Source of the DNA: Oscheius onirici
Taxonomy: Eukaryota > Nematoda > Chromadorea > Rhabditida > Rhabditidae
DNA: 64,000 bases
Assembly (NCBI GenBank): GCA_932521025.1
Contig: OW051469.1
Location: 8,258,398-8,322,397, forward strand
Reading direction: 5' to 3'
In this document: positions 1 through 10,779 of the stretch, piece by piece
Position numbering within the stretch: the stretch's first letter is position 1
How the letters are laid out: each line of letters starts with the position of its first letter
Notes under the pieces: generated by a model
The model's input: the letters and a program-made list of their open reading frames with translations, nothing else
What the model was told of the DNA's origin: nothing
Database searches by the model: none
Program-made: the position numbers and the translations under genes

Positions 1-530
1 CCCGTTACGGATAAGATGTACGAGAAAAAGTATCCGATGTTGGACAATCTTCTAAACAAACTGGAAGAAGCCAGTGGAACCAAGCGTGAGAAGGTGGGCT
101 CAGAGTCAGAGAGAGACTGAGAAAGATTTCAGCTAGTCTACGGTGCCGGCATCTTTTTGTTCGTCTACTTTCTTGTCGGAAGCCTAGTCCAAATCCTGTG
201 CAACCTTGTCGGCTTCGTCTACCCGTCTTGGCGTTCCATCCACGCAGTTCGCTCTCCCCAAAAGGACGACGATACAAAGTGGCTCATCTACTGGATCGTC
301 TTCGCCTCATTCTCCGTCTTTGACTTCTCAATCTTCAGCTCGATTCCGTTTTACTGGTTGGCTAAGGTACTTTTGTCTTGTTTTTCAAGCATACAAAGTT
401 CTAGGTCGTCTTCCTGATGTATCTCTACCTCCCTACTTTCAAAGGAGCCAACGTCATCTATGAACGCTACATCGACCCGGCTTGCAATGTCATCGAGTCC
501 TACTTCACACCGAAGGAAAAGACGAACTGA
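1..530 (+). CDS. yop-1: REEP5/YOP1 (TB2/DP1/HVA22) ER-shaping protein, 5' end outside window
   Basis: Three exons are visible: 1-93, 133-366 and 405-530 (TGA), with introns of 39 and 38 nt. The protein has a short helical N-terminal part, then two long hydrophobic hairpins separated by a polar segment with FVYPSWRSIHAVRSPQKDDD, the TB2/DP1 signature (compare GYPAYxSIKAIESPNKEDD in REEP5), then WLIYWIVF, a second hairpin and YERYIDPACNVIESYF. REEP5/Yop1 proteins are reticulon-like hairpin proteins that curve tubular ER. The visible part is 150 codons, so only a short N-terminus is missing. An AATAAA lies at 607-612. The family call is firm; assignment to yop-1 rather than another REEP rests on the short C-terminus. 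Confidence 0.85.
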
Positions 531-803
531 GAGAGGGGTTTCGGTCTGTTTCTTTGTCACCTGTTGCCTTGAATTACTGTTCTAACCATATCTGCAACAT
601 ATCACCAATAAATATTGACTTGATAACTGTTTCATGCTTTTCAATCATACGATATTGTGTTTTTCACTTCCTTTGCGTATCCTTTTTTGGCGTGCTACTT
701 GTGAAAGCTATCAATTCGTACTGCAGAGTGTTGTAAACGCTAAAAAGATGGAAAATATTTCTCGTGTGCTCTAAAACAGAAAAGACAAAAAAATTTGGAA
801 ATA

Positions 804-1194
804 CTATAGCAGGCACCCCCTCCATTCAAATATTTTGGCGCGCAAGCCATTAATTGACTAAATTCGCGTTTTTCACCATTTTTCCAGTATTATTTCACGT
901 TCTAGCTGTTTTTATCGAACTCAGCATCAAAAACTACCTATAGGGTGGTCTCCAATCGAATAAAATAGCGAAAAATCTCGAGAAACTCTCGGGGGGTACA
1001 ATATATGAGCGATGTTTCTTTTTTCTGAAGTATTTCGCCTAATTTTTCAAGTATTTCGGCATCCTAGGGGTTATAATTGACGCTGAGTTCGATAAACACA
1101 TCTATAACGTGAAAAAATAACGGAAAAGTGATGAAAAACCCGATTTCAGTCATTGCGCGCCAAAATACTTGAATGGAGGGGGTGCCTGCTATAG
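804..1194. mobile_element. Palindromic MITE with TA target duplication
   Basis: The left end CTATAGCAGGCACCCCCTCC (804-823) reappears inverted at the right end (to 1194), followed on both arms by CATTCAA and a TTTTGGCGCGC-like stretch. The homology continues inward, with inverted copies of TCGAACTCAGC and of the TTTCACGT region, so almost the whole element is one imperfect palindrome of about 391 bp. Both ends are flanked by TA (802-803 and 1195-1196), as expected for a non-autonomous Tc1/mariner-type element. It has no coding capacity. Confidence 0.75.
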
Positions 1195-2018
1195 TATCAG
1201 GTGTGTGCATAATTTTTAGGAAAAATGTTGTATTTTTGGAATAACTTTTTGTAGGATGCAGGAAAATAGATTTTTCAAAAAAGAAAAAATTGGTGTGAGC
1301 AAGCTCTATCCGATGGTGTATATATCGGTTAGGTTTAGAATTAGAATATTTGAGTTTTAGCTGAAGCAAATTTTTTTTTCTTTGAAGTAGAGCTGTTTAG
1401 CGCACATCCCGGCCAATTTTCACAGAACGTCCAATTACAAATTTGAAGATCTTGATGAAAGACATTGATAGCCGCGACCCGATGCCCCAGAAATTTTTTC
1501 TCGCTGAGATATAGAGGGTCCAAATTGCGAAAGTGATCAACTTCAGGCAGTTGCACAGCTCTAACGGGTTCGAATGGGACAAATCGGCCGATGCACCTTG
1601 AAAGAGCTCAATCTGGGCTACAAAATCCTGAATGGAACAAAGAGGGCCCAATGGAAAGTTCATATTATTCTCGATCGATTGGACAACTTTTTGAAAACCA
1701 CTTTTGGAAAATTTACCATGAATCATCCATCATGAGTTGAACCAACTTCAGAAGCGAGTTTCTCGAAAACTTTCCATTGGGCCCTCTTTGGATTTTGATC
1801 TTTTACTGCCTTTTTGCTCTTTTTTTTCTTAGTCTAGATGTGTTTTTCGGTAAACAACATAACGAAATGACTCCCTAGATTCGAATTGTTCTTTGTACAA
1901 TTGCGGAATGCGTTCATTGCAACGCTTTCCGTTTGAAATACATCTTTCATGAGCTTTCTGTCTTACTTTCCTTCCTGCTCTTCGGAATTGCAAGGAAAGC
2001 ATTATTTTTCAGACAGAA
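1195..2018. other. Intergenic region with a 23-bp inverted repeat
   Basis: No gene is supported here. A perfect 23-bp inverted repeat, starting CAAAGAGGGCCCAATGG, lies at 1638-1660 and 1768-1790 with about 107 bp between the arms. It may be a small foldback element. A minus-strand frame of about 109 codons (1397-1726) partly overlaps it, but resembles nothing I know. The last 12 bases before the CWC25 start contain ATTTTTCAG followed by ACAGAA and the start codon, a likely trans-splice acceptor. Confidence 0.5.
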
Positions 2019-5000
2019 ATGTCGGGCGATAAAGATATCGGATGGATGTATCATGGAGCCAAGTCAGATGTGAACAGGGAAGACTATTTGCTTGGTAAAC
2101 GAGTCAGTTTTTCCCTTTTCCTCGCAAAAACTAATTTAGATCGATAAAAACTTTGAAAAATACTCCGATGCTGTGGTGGAACAACGTCCGGATGCCATCG
2201 AAACCGTCACAAAAACCAGGTTTTTCGTTTTTGAAGCATTTCGAAAATACTTTTGTGCTCAGATCCGTCGTCAGAACCAAATCCAGTGATCACAAAGTCA
2301 GTGCTTTGCAGAAGGGAGTGATTAAGAATGAGGATCCGTTAGTTGCTGTCAAGGTAAATCTTATTTTTGCCTAAAAAGCAATAAAATTAGGTGAGAGAAG
2401 AGCTGAAGCGACAGGAGATGCTGGAGAACCCGGTGATGAAGATGAAGTTTCAAAAAATTCTCAAGGACATGATGGAGAAGAAGAGCAAGAAAAAAGCCAA
2501 GAAGGAAAAGAAGGACAAAAAGGTGCGTTTAATAATCGTTTTTTCATCGGTTTTCTCCCTTTTGCCAGCTTCACTTCTTTTTTTTCAACCATTGAGTGAA
2601 GCAGACAACAATTTTACCTGGATATTCCGCTTAGCCTAGTGGCTGTTACACAAGCTGGGTTCGATAATAGCACCCAGAACGGGTAAAAATTGACATAAAA
2701 TGCCAAGAAAGTTGCAAATATCGACATTTGAAAGACATAGCCGGGAAATTTTGCGAAGAGGGAGTATTCCTCACTTTTTCACGATTTGACTCCTTTCCAG
2801 AAAAAAAAGAAGACCGACTCGTCCGAAGATGATTCTTCGTCCTCCGAGAAGGAATCCAGCTCGAGAAGAAGCCCGTCTCCTGTCAAAAGAGACAAATCGC
2901 CAGAAAGAAGCCATCGTAGACGGTAACCTATAATTTTCATCAAAACTTTTCATCAAAACCCTTCAGATCACGTTCCAGCGAAAGAAGACCGGCCAAACAG
3001 CAACATCATAGAGATTCTCAAACGTAATTCTATCAATTTTTGCGTAAAAACCATTTTTTTTCAGCCGTCGACGCGATTCCTCGCCACAATCGAGCCGAAG
3101 AACGAGTTCCAATCATCACGAGAAGAAGCGCGAATTTCAAAGAGAAAAAAAACCGCCGGTTGAGCCAAGACGCCGTCGACATGACTCTTCCGCCTCTCCC
3201 AGACGTCAAAAATCACCAGCTGACGACCGACTGTGGAAATCGCGTCCCACCGAGAAATCGCCGGACGTCAAGCGAAGACGACACGATACTCGGTCCCCTT
3301 CGCCGGCCAGAAAATCCTCGGCACACAGGTTTTCACAATAGTTGAATGTTTGACAAAATCTGATTTAGAAAGCGGCACGATTCGGTGGAGAGGAGCCGGT
3401 CTCCAGTTCGAAGAAGACGTCATTCTACGAGGTCGCCCAGTACTAAAAGGAGACAATCGATTGAAAGGTAAATTGACATCGTTAATTTTTTTAGAGAGCA
3501 TACACACCTTTTACACACCGCATAATTTTGCACATTTACTTCATTGCACGTCAACTTTGACTGAGGAAGAGATCAGAAGTTATCAGAAGAGATCGGTTGA
3601 CTAGGGAAGGGATCAGAAGAGATCGGCTGACTGGGGAAGGGATCAGAAGTTAATAAGAAAACAGAAGTAAAAAGAAGCCGTCGACAGGCCTGGTTTTGAG
3701 CTAAAATTACTGGCAACGTGGTGAACAAGCTAGTAGGAAGCGTCGAATGCGGTAAAAGTGAAAATTCATTACAAATCCCATGATTTCTCCTTCCCTTATT
3801 GTCGATTCGTTTATTTACTGTCATTTTTTTCAGAAAACATCAAGATTCATCGAAAAGAGCCAGAAGTAGTACTCCAGAGCAGAAGAGGCGACGACATGAC
3901 TCGGAATCTCCAAAGAGGCGCAGCTCTCCCAAACGGTAAGCCATTTTACTTATTTTCTTACAAAAAATTTCAGAAAAACGAGCCGAAGTCGCTCCCGATC
4001 GCCGAAGAAGGAAAAAGAGTCCTCGTCAGAAGCTGGAAGAGCCTTCGACTCGCATATTCCGGCTCATCTTCGGGTCCCGAATGCCGGCGGCTCCGACGAG
4101 GAGGAAGGAGAAGAAAAACCGTCTCATTACGACCGCGAGGAGAATGAGAGGAAGAAAAAGTTCGAGGGTTATGGGCTGGTCGGCGTGAAGAAGAAGACGG
4201 ACGATGACAGAGTCGCAGAGAACCCGTACAAGCTCGTCAAAATGCCGACAGTTCCTGTCCCGGCGGTAAGATTTTTCGTAGTTTTTGGCACATGGATAGG
4301 GACTCCTTTAACCAAATTGTGCCTCTAAACATATTCTTTTCGAAATCGTGACGAGAAGTGAAGTTCTGAATTTCCGCTAAATTCAAATTTCTGCCGAGTG
4401 CGAGGGAAAAAGTGAACGAGAGTTTTTGGCTTGAAAACGTGGATGCAAAGGCTTGTCAGAGATGTCAAGTTTCAAGTTTATTCGCTGTATCAAGTCTATA
4501 TTCGACAAGAGCGGCTCTTCGGACAGACCATGGCGGTGCTGCAAATTCCTCGGAGAGTGGAACAGTACCTCTCGCGCTTGTCCAGGGCGTCGTCGAGTGG
4601 GGGTTGATCTACGCGTTCCCAGGCGTGTTTCGTAGATGAAGAGTACGATCCGAGCTTCTTCAGTGCTAGGTGGATCGGGATCCGCTGTTGCAACGACTGG
4701 TGGTAGAGTTGAACTGCCGTGATTCCGTCTTCTTGGGAAGAGTAGAACGTCTAGTGGAGAAGACGAGACGATACTTGGTAGCAATTCTGTCCCGGTAAAG
4801 CGATATTGAAATACAACAGTCCGAGTCGAAAGCAATTAGCGAAACGTCAGAGATGTCAGAGGCTACATTTTCCTTCTTTCAATGAACCCGAGAATCGAAA
4901 AATAAAAACGCCCAGATTCAAAGGCAACATTTGAAATGCGCCGCAAACTAAAAATGCAAGAGTGAAATAACTTTTTTTTATCCTTCAACTTTCAGAAAAA

Positions 5001-5286
5001 GGAGAAGCGTCGTCCTATGAGTGACAAGGAGCGAGAAGAGCGCCTGAAGGCAATGCAAGAGAACGTGGAATGGCGTGACGCCAAGCGCAGTTCAAATATG
5101 AAGAGAACGGCAGTCGAAGATGAGAAGGAAGATGAAGAAGAACGCGAAAAGAAAGCTCCCTCATTCATTCGGGCACAAATAAGCACAGCGACTTCGGAAC
5201 TCTCGATGGAACAACGACTACAAAGCTCGAAGAAGTCTCTCCAGCGCTCTCACGACTACATGGAGCGAAAGTTTACGTCTCGTTGA
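2019..5286 (+). CDS. CWC25: CWC25 (CCDC49) spliceosome component, step-I factor
   Basis: Eleven exons (2019-2102, 2140-2219, 2263-2353, 2391-2522, 2801-2922, 2967-3023, 3065-3328, 3369-3467, 3834-3935, 3974-4265, 4996-5286) give 537 residues. The start WMYHGAKSDVNREDYLLGKR matches the CWC25 block WMYQGPGGxVNRDEYLLGR. It is followed by ENPVMKMK and a Lys-rich stretch, a long Arg/Ser-rich middle, and a C-terminal block with MSDKEREERLKAMQENVEWR and FIRAQISTATSELSMEQRL as in human CWC25. CWC25 joins the activated spliceosome for the first catalytic step in the nucleus. The usual N-terminal Cir_N segment (LKKSWHP...VW) is absent: no exon for it was seen upstream, and a TTTCAG sits just before the ATG. 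The identification is strong; the N-terminus is uncertain. Confidence 0.85.
3571..3650. repeat. Short tandem repeat inside a CWC25 intron
   Basis: GATCAGAAGAGATCGG units alternate with TTGACTAGGGAAGG / CTGACTGGGGAAGG, two to three imperfect copies of about 30 bp. They lie within the 366-bp intron 3468-3833. Confidence 0.6.
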
Positions 5287-5510
5287 TATATTATATTGTT
5301 GGTGGTAATTAAATCTGTTTATTTCTTGGAAAAGTTCTAAAAACTTTGAAAGAACAAGACTTTATAGAAAACTTTCTTAAAAAAAAGCAAAGTTTTAAAT
5401 TAAAAGTGACTTGTCAGGACTTTTACTTAGAAAGCTGGAAGTTTAGTCTAGCGCCATCGTCCTCATCAGACTGTAGGTTCCTCTAGCTGCATCAGTAGTT
5501 CTTGTAGAAA

Positions 5511-8190
5511 ATGCGAGCCATTTCCACGTTTTTGAAGCACCGCCTGTCTTCTGGTCGACTTTACAGTTCTGTCAGCCGGGATGAGAGGGAGGGAAAGGAG
5601 CTCTACAAGACGTGTCCTATCGATCTGACGGAGCCCAAGTTTGAGAAGGTTCTCATTGCTAACAGAGGTAGGCTACTGCATGTCTGATTTTCTGTCACTC
5701 CACTCTTCTGTCTGTTTGACTACTGGAAACTATTTCTTCCTGTCTCTCCATCCTTCTGTATTCCTGCCTATCTGACTCTTTCTCCTGTCTCATTATCACG
5801 AAGTCACTCTGTTTTATTATCTTCCCATTTCTGTCCCTCTCTGTCTCTTACTGTCCCACATGATTCTGTCTGCTCTTCTGGCAGTCTGTCTCGATCTCTC
5901 TACCAAGTTACCATTGTATCTCTGTCCCTTTGAAGCTATATTTTCATGTTCTTCTATCTCACTGTCTATTCCTATCAAACCTTCATTCTTCCAGGTGAGA
6001 TCGCCTGCCGTATCATCAAGACAGCCCAAGCCATGGGAATCAAGACTGTAGCCGTTCATTCCGACGTCGATAGCAGCTCTCTTCACGTCAAAATGGCCGA
6101 CGAGGCTGTGCTGATCGGAACGGCCCGCTCGACTGACTCCTACCTCCGAGCCGACAGTATCCTCGAAGCTGTCAGACAGACCGGAGCTCAGGCCGTCCAT
6201 CCCGGTTACGGTTTCCTCTCCGAGAACACGAAATTCGCTGCCGAGCTCGAAAAGGACAACGTGATCTTCATCGGTCCAAATTCGAAGGCCATCTTGGACA
6301 TGGGAGACAAGATTCACTCGAAGAAGATTGCCGCAGCTGCCAAAGTCAACATGATTCCGGGCTACGATGGCGAGATTGCCGATGAGGATATGTGTGTTCG
6401 AGTCTCGAAGGAAATCGGCTTCCCGGTCATGATCAAGGCCTCGGCCGGAGGCGGTGGCAAAGGAATGCGAATCGCCTGGAATGAGAAGGAGGCCCGTGAA
6501 GGATACAGACTCTCGAAGCAGGAAGCTGCCAGCTCGTTCGGAGACGACAGGATGCTCGTCGAAAAGTTTATCGACAATCCGAGACACATTGAGATGCAGA
6601 TCTTGTGTGACAAGCACGGCAACGGAATTTGGCTCAATGAGAGAGAATGCTCCATTCAGAGGAGGAATCAGAAGGTAGACTTCTTTAGTTTTTTACTGTC
6701 TCTGAGTTTACAAAGGTTCAAATAACCGATGGAGGTGGTGTCCTGAATGGCACAGTCGGTAAGATTTTTCGTTTTTTACGTTTGTTAAATGTTTTTCTAA
6801 AGAATTCCTCTGAAAACCTTCCATTTCCAGGTGATTGAAGAAGCTCCGTCCTCTTTCGTGATTCCTTCGATGCGCGAGAAGATGGGAGAACAAGCCATCC
6901 AGCTGGCCAAAGCCGTCGGCTACGACTCGGCCGGAACTGTTGAATTCCTCGTGGACAGCCAGCGAAACTTCTACTTTCTCGAGATGAACACCCGTCTCCA
7001 AGTCGAGCATCCTATCACCGAGGCCATTACCGGAATCGACATTGTGCAGCAAATGTTGCGCGTGGCCTACGGACACAAACTGCCTCTCGAACAGAAGGAT
7101 GTTCCGATCAATGGATGGGCTTTCGAAAGCCGCGTCTATGCCGAGGATCCGTACAAGGGATTTGGACTGCCGTCGGTCGGTCGACTGCCTAGATACGTCG
7201 AGCCGAGACACATGGATGGCGTCAGATGTGACAGTGGCATCAGGGAAGGATCGGAGATTTCCATCTACTACGATCCGCTCATCTGTAAGGCAAGTATGTT
7301 TTTGTATGTCTCACACTTCATATCCAGCTCGTCACTCACGGCAAGGACCGTCACGAAGCTCTGAACCGTATGACTGCTGCTCTGGACGCCTATGTCATTC
7401 GCGGAGTCAAGAACAATCTGCCGCTACTGCGAGACATCTGTGAAGAGAAAAGATTCCGTTCGGGAGAGATCACGACCAAGTATCTGCCCGAAGTCTACCC
7501 TAACGGATTCCAAGGAGCTCGACTGGACGGAGAGGAAGAGAAACAGTTGGCTGCCATGGCTGCAGCTCTCTTTGCCAGAAAGGATGCTCAGCTGATGGTT
7601 GGAAATGCCAGGAAGACGAGAGAGTACAGGTTTGTTGAGACATAGAAAAAGTTTAAAAAATTCCATATTTCAGTTACCTTCTCGAGCTCCCGACCAGTCA
7701 GAAGCGCCATCATGTGACCGTCCACTTCGAAAAAGACCAGTCTCTTCATGTCCATGTCAACGACAAAAAACTGACCATCCAGGGCGAGCTTCGACTGACC
7801 CAGCCGACCATCAATCTTCTCCTGAACGATCATCTTGCCGTCACGACGCAGCTCGTCTCCAACTCTCCCGGCCGCATCGAGATTACGTTCAAGGGAACAC
7901 CATTCTCTATTCGCTGCGTGCCGTGTCACTACGGTCCCCGTCTCGACTACATGAAACCGAAGCCGACTGTGGATTTGTCTGCTCGACTTGTGGCTCCGAT
8001 GCCGGGAGCTGTCGTGGAGATTGCCGTCAAAGAGGGACAGTCTGTGGCCGAAGGACAGGTCCTCGTCGTGATGGAAGCCATGAAGATGAAAAACAGTCTC
8101 CATGCTGCCAAGACGGGCAAAGTGAAGGCTGTCAAGTGCACGCTCGGAAAGGCCGTCGACGAGGGAGATGTGCTCGTCGAGCTCGAGTAG
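5511..8190 (+). CDS. pcca-1: Propionyl-CoA carboxylase alpha subunit (biotin carboxylase + biotin carrier), mitochondrial
   Basis: Exons 5511-5667, 5995-6674, 6831-7289, 7328-7629 and 7674-8190 give 704 residues (human PCCA is 728). The N-terminus ([20 protein letters not shown]) is a basic mitochondrial presequence. Next come the biotin-carboxylase domain with [16 protein letters not shown], the ATP-grasp glycine loop [25 protein letters not shown] and [14 protein letters not shown], then a BT/linker domain, and a C-terminal biotinyl domain with the acceptor lysine in [11 protein letters not shown] (about 8070-8090). The enzyme carboxylates propionyl-CoA to methylmalonyl-CoA. The intron 7290-7327 has a GC donor (AAG|GCAAGT); the homologous CKLVTHG junction requires it. 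The 156-bp intron 6675-6830 contains a possible cassette exon (see findings). Confidence 0.97.
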
Positions 8191-8337
8191 CAAGAGAAGC
8201 TGTAAATGGTGGTAATGAATGTGTTTGCTCTTTTCTTTGTATTGCTTCTCTGTGTCCCTGTTTTATTATAGCTAGTACTGGAGGCAAAGAGAAGACTTGG
8301 AACTACAGATCTTCGGTCAAAGCTATACATTTGTCGA

Positions 8338-8447
8338 AATTAATTTTTGGCGACAAGCCTGATGAAAGAAAAGAATTGCCACATGACCAGGCATTGGTGA
8401 CATTTAAATTGTTCCCACTTGGCATTATTGTCGTTTTTTTGCATAAA
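8338..8447 (+). promoter_or_regulatory. Conserved upstream block and GCATAAA box, protease 1
   Basis: TTAATTTTTGGCGACAA, then GA(T/A)GAAAGAAA, then CCACATGACCAGGCATTG, ending in a TTTTTTGCATAAAAGCAG TATA-like box (8439-8450) about 30 bp before the start codon. The same ordered block stands upstream of the other two protease copies (10629 and 12330). Confidence 0.6.
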
Positions 8448-8474
8448 AGCAGCTACTCTGAACTGGAAGCCAAA

Positions 8475-9867
8475 ATGCCTAAAATGATTCTTCTTCTCCT
8501 TCTTCTTCCGGTCAGCTGTTTTGCCGGAGGACCCATAACTCCTGCCGAAAACATGCGGATTCAGAAAATCTGTGGAAGGACCTTCCAATCTTTCGCTGAG
8601 AAATCATCAAATACGGCAAATGCTACCCGCTTTGAGGCTCCGTTCGCAGTCGCTTTTCGATGGAACATTATCCGAGATAACTGTAGGAATATCACATTTC
8701 CTGGTAATGATTATATATGTTCAGTGGTACAAAATAGCAAAATGCATTGCTCAGGCACGCTGATAAGTCCAAGACATGTGATTACTGCTGCACATTGTGT
8801 TGCTAAGGATTGGTAAAGTATTTTTTTAGAATGAAAGTTAGGAACTCGGAGTCTCGCTCATCAGGGTATCATGTTGAAAATACTGTTGTAGTTTAGCGAA
8901 AGATGATCTATGAAAACAGATTGAACCTGTTCAGTTAAATTTCAGTAATATTATTTTCAGCACGAGCATCATCCCAACCACGTATCCCTCCCTCTGTCTT
9001 AAGAACCAGTTTGTCTTAATGTCTACGAGTTGTTCCCGCGACAAGAACGAAACGGTCTGCGATTCCACAAGCTACATCAGAATCAAACGAGTGTACTTGT
9101 CCAAATTATACAGAGATCGGCAAAGCATACACGGTGACGTGGCTGTCTATGAACTGGACCACGACGTTCCGTTTGGGAGAACAATTTGGCCTGCTTGTGT
9201 GAACAGTAATCTCTTCTTTATTTTGAATAATTTCAAGAAATTCAGCCATCGAAAAACCAGCGGGAAGCCCATTGACAATGTTCGGATACGGCTTTAGCGA
9301 GTTAGTTAACGTTTCTTGGTAGTTGTTTTGTTTTCAGTAATGCCTAAAATGTCGGTAAATCTTTGGTTTCAGCGACAATCTGAAAACCGGCGACGGCATT
9401 CTACGCAAACATTCGACCAAAGTTATTTCGCATGCTGAATGCAAAAAGTATAACGGCGACGGAGGAGTCGTTTTGAACGGAATTGACGTCATCTGCACTC
9501 GACATCCAAGAGGCTTTGCCTGCCATGTAAGACAATCTACGTGCTACTGTTTAATTTTTTAGGGCGACAGTGGAGCAGGACAAATCTCAATGAAGAGCGG
9601 AAAAGCTTTCATCACTGGCACTCTCAGTTACGGAAGAAACTGTCATCCGGATATTGAACCTGGTTCGTTTTTCTTCGATGTCCAGGCAAAAGTTCTCACT
9701 ACAGAGAGCAATTTTCAGAACAAATTATGGACTTCAGCTCCTCTACGATCAACCACTATCGTTGGATCTGTGCCGCTACTGGAGTTTGTCCAAATCGTGA
9801 TCTTACGGAAAAAGAAAAAGAGGTTCGGGCCGATGAATATTTGGTCATTGAGCGAGAACTATTATAA
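8475..9867 (+). CDS. Secreted trypsin-like serine protease, DUF316 type (copy 1)
   Basis: Exons 8475-8682, 8725-8812, 8961-9205, 9246-9300, 9373-9526, 9563-9662 and 9719-9867 give 332 residues. A signal peptide (MPKMILLLLLLPVSCFAGG) leads to CGRTFQ. The catalytic triad is visible: His in HVITAAHC, Asp in GDVAVYELDHDVPFG and Ser in GDSGAG, where trypsins usually have GDSGG. The tail carries ICAATGVCPNR, shared by all three copies. This layout matches the nematode DUF316 trypsin-like family, secreted probably into gut or body cavity. The first intron (42 nt) is stop-free and in frame, so retention would add 14 residues. Substrate is unknown. Confidence 0.85.
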
Positions 9868-10628
9868 CTTGAGTTTTATAAAGAATTTCATTGGCATTCT
9901 TATCTCCACCAATTAGTATCTGTCGTAATCTTCATGACATACGTATTTTTCATGACGTATTCGGCAGCTTTTACTTTTCTCGTCTTGGCAGCACAGTATA
10001 CAAGAATGAAAAGGCCGAAAAGGCATTTCCTACTCCAGAAGGAGGTAATAAACTCTTCGGATGTGAGATAACGGGGAGAGACATACACAGTAAAAGTTGT
10101 CTGATTAAACTCTGACTCTCAGCATGAATCTCCTCTTCAACAGTTCTACTTTCACTTGTTTACTTCTTGACTCTTATGCCTCTCATCTTGCATTGGAATA
10201 TGAAAATAAAAGCCATCTTGACCAATTTTGATCAAAACCATACCTTTTCCCTGATCAAGTTTTTCTCTCCCTGAAAGTGACATAGCCGTACCAGTTGGTT
10301 GTCTGCACCCGTGAGAGTCTACTGAATCTTTTTAATAAGGAAAAGCATGCTGCTTATACTAACGATTTATTGAAGCCCTGTCCTGCCAGCTTTCCATTGT
10401 GCATGTTGCCGACTCCCTCTCTGAAACAGCCTGAACATCCCTCAAATTTGATGAGTTTTCAGACAAGAATTTGTCGACGACGAAGAGCGTGTTAGAATCA
10501 GCGGTGAACATCTGAAAGCGTGTCGATAGAGGCAAATGCTTATGAGTCAATGTCTCGCTATTTCGAGCGTGTTTTCAACGGATTCCTATTTTATCTCATA
10601 AAAAGCAGTTTTGAAGAAAAATTTCTGA
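9868..10628. other. Intergenic region between proteases 1 and 2
   Basis: No gene is supported. Just downstream of each protease copy lies a related ATAAAGAA(T/G)TTCATTGGCAT string (here about 9876-9900), showing that the duplicated unit includes 3' flank. GACCAATTTTGATCAAA at about 10216 recurs before copy 3 at about 12300, so the unit also includes distal upstream sequence. Confidence 0.5.
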
Positions 10629-10753
10629 AATTAATTTTTGGTGACAATCTGAAGAAAGAAAGGATACCCACATGACCTGACATTGCGACGTTTCCATTGT
10701 TCGAACTTGACATTTTTCAGCTATCGAGCGACAGGTCGATTGTTTTGCATAAA
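10629..10753 (+). promoter_or_regulatory. Conserved upstream block and GCATAAA box, protease 2
   Basis: TTAATTTTTGGTGACAA, GAAGAAAGAAAGG, CCCACATGACCTGACATT and then ATTGTTTTGCATAAAGGG form the same ordered set as at 8338 and 12330. The start codon follows at 10780. Confidence 0.6.
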
Positions 10754-10779
10754 GGGAGCAGTTTTGAACTGAAGACAGG

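Noticed and set aside
1064-1369. Open frame of about 100 codons on the minus strand
   Set aside because: It is the palindromic MITE read through; both arms encode the same words in mirror form.
1397-1726. Minus-strand frame of 109 codons
   Set aside because: No similarity I recognise, no clear splice or start context, overlaps an inverted repeat.
5817-6617. Minus-strand frame of 266 codons opposite pcca-1
   Set aside because: Shadow of the strongly codon-biased biotin-carboxylase exon.
7588-8193. Long frames opposite and out of phase with the last pcca-1 exon
   Set aside because: Shadows of the biotin-carrier exon; the true frame has EAMKM.
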